This document shows, piece by piece, positions 60,731-64,000 of a stretch of 64,000 bases of DNA. The notes beneath the pieces are model-generated. The model was given only the letters and a program-made list of their open reading frames with translations. It had not been told where the DNA came from and searched no databases. Within the stretch, counting starts at the first letter, position 1; each line of letters opens with the position of its first letter. Origin of the DNA: Palsa-504 sp050011155 (lineage in GTDB: Bacteria > Actinomycetota > Actinomycetes > Streptosporangiales > Streptosporangiaceae); contig JBEKJP010000039.1 in NCBI GenBank assembly GCA_050011155.1, positions 1 to 64,000 on the forward strand. The letters are read 5' to 3'. Made by a program: the position numbers and the translations under genes.

Positions 60731-61014
60731 CTGGGCCCGTGGAGCCCTCGGGACTGGTCGGCGAAGGGCGAGGCCCGCTCGTGACCCGGCTCCTATATCC
60801 CCAGGTCACGAGCGAGTTAATCGGGCCACCCGGCCCGTTCAACCGGGTGGCCCCACTTCCCCTTTCAGGCCGACGCGCTGAGGCGCCGGAGCGAGCATCG
60901 TAGCAGCCATAAAGCCGTGTCCGCCCGAGTTAGCCGGGTACGTACGGTTTGGAAAATGCTGTGAGTTCCGGCTTTACTTGGGGCCTCCAGCCGCCTCGAA
61001 CGACGAAACGGAAG
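60706..61014. other. Intergenic region with two stem-loops
   Basis: About 310 bases after the NYN gene. It holds a dyad GCTCGTGACC/GGTCACGAGC (60777-60786, 60804-60813) and a GC hairpin (60823-60853). Beyond 60860 only a probable promoter region remains. A TTG-initiated frame from 60949 could extend the small membrane protein upstream, but it lacks a ribosome site. Confidence 0.55.
60823..60853. terminator. Stem-loop downstream of the NYN gene
   Basis: GGGCCACCCGG (60823-60833), a nine-base loop and the perfect complement (60843-60853) make an 11-bp GC stem. It follows a second dyad at 60777-60813. Together they are a likely terminator of the NYN gene; there is no T tract, as is common in actinomycetes. 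Confidence 0.65.
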
Positions 61015-61284
61015 ATGCCCGTGCTATTGCTGATCGCTGTCGTGTTTGTCCTGCTGATCTGCCTGCTGGTCGTGGCCGACCGGACCCTCAAGGTAGTCCA
61101 GCGCGGGCGCCGCCGCCGTGACGCCGCCGTGCGGCTCACTGCCGCGGCGGCCCAGGCGGAAGCCAAGGACAGACGGCGGAAGGCGACCGAGCAGGTCAGC
61201 GGAGCACTCACCTCGGTCATGCCGACCATACACGACATCGACACTCGTCATGTGGACGAACCGGGCGATGCGGCCGCTATGTGA
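61015..61284 (+). CDS. Small single-pass membrane protein
   Basis: An 89-residue protein. Residues 2-21 (PVLLLIAVVFVLLICLLVV) form one membrane helix, followed by a strongly basic, Arg/Ala-rich cytoplasmic tail (VVQRGRRRRDAAVRL) that is probably helical. No family was recognised. The ATG at 61015 gives a normal N-in/C-in anchor. The stop lies 101 bases before the phosphoesterase start, so the two may share a transcript. Confidence 0.55.
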   Translation: MPVLLLIAVVFVLLICLLVVADRTLKVVQRGRRRRDAAVRLTAAAAQAEAKDRRRKATEQVSGALTSVMPTIHDIDTRHVDEPGDAAAM

Positions 61285-61385
61285 CCTGGGAGCCCGGCCG
61301 CTCGGGCTGGCACCAGGTGCCTCACGGGTACCATCCGTCCCTGGTCCTGCTGAACCGGGAAGGGGGAGCGGGCCGGGCTGGGAAG

Positions 61386-61886
61386 ATGGGTGCCGTGCGG
61401 GTCGTGGTCCTGTCTGACACTCATGCGCCGCGCCGCTGGCGCGCGTGCCCGCCGGCCGTGGCCGGATACCTGGGCCAGGCCGACCTGATCCTGCACGCGG
61501 GCGACGTCTGCACCGCCTCGGTCCTCACCGAGCTGGCGCAGTACGCGCCGGTAACCGCCGTGGTGGGCAACAACGACGACCACAGCGTCGCCGAGTGGGG
61601 CGCCGCCGCGACGGCCGAGCTGGACCTGGACGGGCTCCGGGTGGCGATGGTGCACGACAGCGGGACCGCGGCCGGACGGATGGCGCGGCTGCGCCGCCGG
61701 TTCCCCCGCGCGGACCTGGTCGTGTTCGGGCACTCCCACATCCCGCTCGACGAGTCCGCGTCCGGCTTGCGGATCTTCAACCCGGGATCGCCGACAGACC
61801 GCAGACGACAGCCGCGCGGCACCCTCGGCATCCTGGAGATCGACTCCGGCCGTCTCGTCGAAGCCACCATCATCCCGGTCACCTAG
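61386..61886 (+). CDS. Metallophosphoesterase (YfcE/MJ0936 family)
   Basis: A 166-residue calcineurin-like phosphoesterase. All metal-binding blocks are present: LSDTHAP, HAGDVCTA, VVGNNDDH, MVHDSGT and FGHSHIPL. YfcE-type enzymes hydrolyse phosphodiesters with Mn2+; the physiological substrate is unclear. VHDSG replaces the usual HGH block. The length is normal. The gene is followed by a perfect hairpin and converges on the Scy-like gene. Confidence 0.9.
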   Translation: MGAVRVVVLSDTHAPRRWRACPPAVAGYLGQADLILHAGDVCTASVLTELAQYAPVTAVVGNNDDHSVAEWGAAATAELDLDGLRVAMVHDSGTAAGRMARLRRRFPRADLVVFGHSHIPLDESASGLRIFNPGSPTDRRRQPRGTLGILEIDSGRLVEATIIPVT

Positions 61887-61915
61887 CCACCACGCGGTCG
61901 CCGCTCCCGATCGTT

Positions 61916-61951
61916 CGTCAGTTTGGGTCGCGGTAACGACCCAAACTGACG
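61916..61951. terminator. Perfect 15-bp stem-loop after the phosphoesterase gene
   Basis: CGTCAGTTTGGGTCG (61916-61930), the loop CGGTAA and the perfect complement (61937-61951). It lies 30 bases after the stop codon and is followed by AAAAG, so it is a good candidate terminator for the plus-strand gene. Confidence 0.75.
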
Positions 61952-61993
61952 GAAAAGCCGGATTTCCGAGCCGCACACCCCCACGCAACGCGA

Positions 61994-62032
61994 AGAGGGC
62001 GCGATACCGGCCAAGCCGGAACCGCGCCCTCT
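61994..62032. terminator. Stem-loop after the Scy-like gene
   Basis: AGAGGGCGCG...CCGGC (61994-62011) pairs with GCCGG...CGCGCCCTCT (62015-62032) with three mismatched internal bases and a three-base loop. It lies 13 bases beyond the minus-strand stop codon and is the likely terminator of that gene. Confidence 0.75.
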
Positions 62033-62044
62033 GACAACGCGAGG

Positions 62045-63472
62045 TTACTCAGTCCACCAGTCCTCGTCGTCCTCCTTGCCACCGCCGCCGTTGGCGCCCT
62101 GCTTGGCACCGGCCGGAGCCGGAGCCGGAGCGCCGTTGGCGGCCCGGGACTGCGCCTGGGTCTGCGCGGGCGACACCTGGGTGGCCGAGTGGGCGGCGGC
62201 CGAGGCCTGGGCCGGCTGTACCTGGGTCGGAGCGCCGTTGCCGTTGCGCGGCGCCGTCGGCTCCGCGGCGATGGCCGGCTTGAGCGGCGGCGGGGGCGCC
62301 GCGGCCGCCATCGCGGCCTCGCCGAGCCCGCCGGGCATCTGCCCGCCGAGTAGCTGGCGGACCTGCGCCAGGTGGGTCGCGATGGAGTCCTTCTGCCTGG
62401 TCAGCTCGTCGACCTCGCGCTGGGCAGCGGCCCGGCGACGCTCGGCGTCGGCCTTGGTCTCGGCCATGAGCTGCTCGGCCTGGCCCTTGGCCCCGCTGAC
62501 GATCTGGTCGGCGTTCTTCTTGGCGTTGGACACCAGCTGGCGGGCGTGCGAGTCGGCGTCGCGCCGGGTCTGGTCGGCCTGCGCGGAGGCCTTGGCCGCG
62601 CGCTGCTCGGCGGTCGACGCCCGCTGCTCGGCCTCGGAGACCAGCTTCTGCGTGGCCGACTGGGCCGCGGAGAGCCGCTCGGCCTCCTGCCGCTCGGCCT
62701 CTTCCCTGCGCGCCGCGAGCTGGATCTCGAACTCGGCCTCGGACTGCGCCCGCTGGGCTTCGCTCTCCTCCAGGATCCGCTGCGCCTGGCTGCGCATCTC
62801 GTCGGCCTGGCGCTTGGAGGTGGTCAGGATCTCGTCCCGCTCGCGCTTGGCCGTGGCCTTCAGCTGGGCCACCTCGCGCTCGGTGCTGGTGCGCAGCTTG
62901 GCGATGTCGCGCTCGGAGGCGGCCCGCTTGTCCGCGACCTCGTGGTCGGCGGTGGCACGCAGCTTGGCCACCTCGCGCTCGGTGGTGGAGGTCAGCTCGT
63001 CCGCTTCGCGCCGGGCCGTGGTCCGGATCGAGTCGGCCTCCCGCTCGGCCGCACCCCGCTGGTCATCGGTCTCGCGCTTGGCGTTGGCGCGTAGCTCGGA
63101 GGCCTCGTTCTCGGCCGCGGCGCGGAACTCCGCCGCGTCGACCTTGGCCGCCGCCTTGATCTCGTTGGCCTCGGACCTGGCCGCCTGGACGAGTTCGGTG
63201 GCCTGCTCCTCGGCCAGCCGGAGCAGTTGCTCAATGCGAGCGCCGAGGCCGGAGTAGGTGGGACGCTCCTGCTCCTGGATCTGCCGGTGCGCGTCGGCCA
63301 GTTCGCGCCGCATGGTCTGCGCGGCCTCGCGGTGCTGGCGACCCTCGGCCTCGATCTGCCTGATGTGCTCGTCAACCTGATGCCGGTCGTAACCACGCAT
63401 GACCGTGGCGAACTCGCGCGGCGGGGCGTCCTCGAAGAAGTTGGTCAGCTGGGCGTCAATGTCCGATTGCAT
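62045..63472 (-). CDS. DivIVA-domain long coiled-coil protein (Scy/FilP-like)
   Basis: A 475-residue cytoskeletal-type protein. The N-terminus, FFEDAPPREFATVMRGYDRH, carries a DivIVA-like helix (GYDRHQVDEHIRQIEAE). Residues about 85-350 are an uninterrupted, highly charged coiled coil with Ala at heptad core positions (AARSEANEIKAAAKVDAAEF and so on). The C-terminus is Pro/Ala/Gln-rich and ends in an acidic KEDDEDWWTE. In Streptomyces, Scy and FilP have this make-up, organise the tip growth centre, and scy lies next to methylmalonyl-CoA epimerase, exactly as here. At 475 residues this one is much shorter than Scy (over 1,200) and slightly longer than FilP. Confidence 0.85.
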   Translation of the reverse strand: MQSDIDAQLTNFFEDAPPREFATVMRGYDRHQVDEHIRQIEAEGRQHREAAQTMRRELADAHRQIQEQERPTYSGLGARIEQLLRLAEEQATELVQAARSEANEIKAAAKVDAAEFRAAAENEASELRANAKRETDDQRGAAEREADSIRTTARREADELTSTTEREVAKLRATADHEVADKRAASERDIAKLRTSTEREVAQLKATAKRERDEILTTSKRQADEMRSQAQRILEESEAQRAQSEAEFEIQLAARREEAERQEAERLSAAQSATQKLVSEAEQRASTAEQRAAKASAQADQTRRDADSHARQLVSNAKKNADQIVSGAKGQAEQLMAETKADAERRRAAAQREVDELTRQKDSIATHLAQVRQLLGGQMPGGLGEAAMAAAAPPPPLKPAIAAEPTAPRNGNGAPTQVQPAQASAAAHSATQVSPAQTQAQSRAANGAPAPAPAGAKQGANGGGGKEDDEDWWTE

Positions 63473-63654
63473 ATGGCCTAATCCTGGCTCGACGTGAGGG
63501 CTTCAGATACATATACGGCGGGTGTCAGCCATGGCGGGTACGACTCTCGCCCGGTGACAGGCAGACTACTCTTACTTGGGTGGTTTCGCGGGTCCTTCGG
63601 AGTTCTCTACCCCATGCGTCCGACTAAACCCCCTTATCGCCCGTATGGGGGGGA

Positions 63655-64000
63655 TTACGCTGGGCTGACGAACTGTACGAGTTCCGTCAGCACGCCGCCC
63701 AGATCGCCTGGATGAAGGAAGGCGATGGCCGCTCCCATGGACCCGTGCCTGGGCCTTTCGTCGATCAGGCGGATGCCGGTGCCGCCGATCGCGGCCAGCG
63801 CCTCGGCGACGTCGGCGACGCCGTAGCCGACATGGTGCAGCCCCTCGCCCCGGCGGGCGATGAACTTCCCGACCGGCGTGTCCGGCCCCAGCGGCTCGAG
63901 CAGCTGGACGTAGCCGGGACGCTCCCCAGCGTCCGGGGAACCCCCGACCGCCAGCATCGCCTCGCGCACTCCCTGCTCCTGGTTCTCCTCGATGCTGACC
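63655..64000 (-). CDS. mce: Methylmalonyl-CoA epimerase, C-terminal part (5' end outside window)
   Basis: The last 114 codons of a vicinal-oxygen-chelate enzyme that interconverts (2R)- and (2S)-methylmalonyl-CoA, linking propionyl-CoA carboxylation to succinyl-CoA. GEGLHHVGYGVADVAEAL holds one metal histidine and VLTELVQF the metal glutamate. YVQLLEPLGPDTPVGKF and FLHPGDLGGVL are typical. The frame runs off the window edge in VSIEENQEQGVREAM. The 182 bases upstream of the Scy-like gene separate the two; a CCCCC/GGGGG stem near 63629-63653 may end this transcript. Confidence 0.93.
   Translation of the reverse strand, partial: VSIEENQEQGVREAMLAVGGSPDAGERPGYVQLLEPLGPDTPVGKFIARRGEGLHHVGYGVADVAEALAAIGGTGIRLIDERPRHGSMGAAIAFLHPGDLGGVLTELVQFVSPA

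Overview
The window is high-GC, densely packed actinobacterial chromosome. A WhiB1-type Wbl protein beside a PdtaS-type kinase, a SigF-type sigma factor with its anti-sigma factor, a fused 2-oxoglutarate metabolism enzyme (Kgd), nickel superoxide dismutase, a DasR-type GntR regulator, a CvnA-type conservon kinase and a Scy/FilP-type DivIVA-domain coiled-coil protein beside methylmalonyl-CoA epimerase all point to a filamentous, Streptomyces-like actinomycete. The gene order dasR, pdtaS, whiB1, lipid kinase, sigF-type, sodN, malic enzyme remnant, kgd recalls, from memory, one Streptomyces chromosome segment. Several genes are degraded here, so this is probably a related but distinct lineage. 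No tRNA, rRNA, CRISPR array or intact insertion sequence was seen.

Layout. 1-8.3 kb: tail of a biotin carrier protein, an IlvG-like ThDP enzyme, a GNAT-like/membrane protein pair, and a coupled operon of two APC permeases plus a cyclase-family hydrolase. 8.9-13.5 kb: an orphan CvnA-type kinase, a frameshifted AAA ATPase remnant, and a monocarboxylate-type symporter with its DUF3311 partner. 13.7-16.4 kb: bioF, a DasR-type regulator and bioD. 16.4-23.9 kb: pdtaS, whiB1, lipid kinase, SigF/RsbW, sodN/sodX, a decayed APC permease and a CGNR protein. 24-28.3 kb: malic enzyme pseudogene, MDR reductase, PadR/DUF4097 pair. 28.5-38 kb: DUF6104, kgd, a large beta-repeat membrane protein, nitrilase-like hydrolase and DapC-like aminotransferase. 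38-46.5 kb: a two-component system, two methyltransferases, an alpha/alpha-barrel protein, a GT4 glycosyltransferase, an amidohydrolase, a rhomboid-like remnant and a VIT1-family transporter. 46.6-58.3 kb: a peptide-type ABC transporter operon divergent from a HutH-like lyase and an iron-ADH homologue, then a scrambled 1.2-kb stretch, hutI and a flavin reductase. 58.4-64 kb: SppA, NYN protein, metallophosphoesterase, Scy-like protein and the start of the epimerase gene.

The most interesting part is 46.6-57.7 kb. The HutH-like lyase keeps the histidine ammonia-lyase fold residues but lacks the Ala-Ser-Gly triad that forms the MIO cofactor. The dehydrogenase homologue beside it has Arg at two of the four expected metal-ligand positions and carries an Ala/Ser/Pro-rich insertion. 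A dedicated family-5 ABC importer is divergent from them, and imidazolonepropionase follows. This looks like a variant imidazole or betaine amino-acid catabolic locus. Ergothioneine is one candidate substrate, but that is inference.

A second theme is sequence plasticity: many in-frame 15-45 bp tandem duplications, a family of intergenic dyads related to CATGATC, and four or more gene remnants. Translational coupling is pervasive, with about a dozen GTGA, ATGA, TTGA or TGATG junctions.
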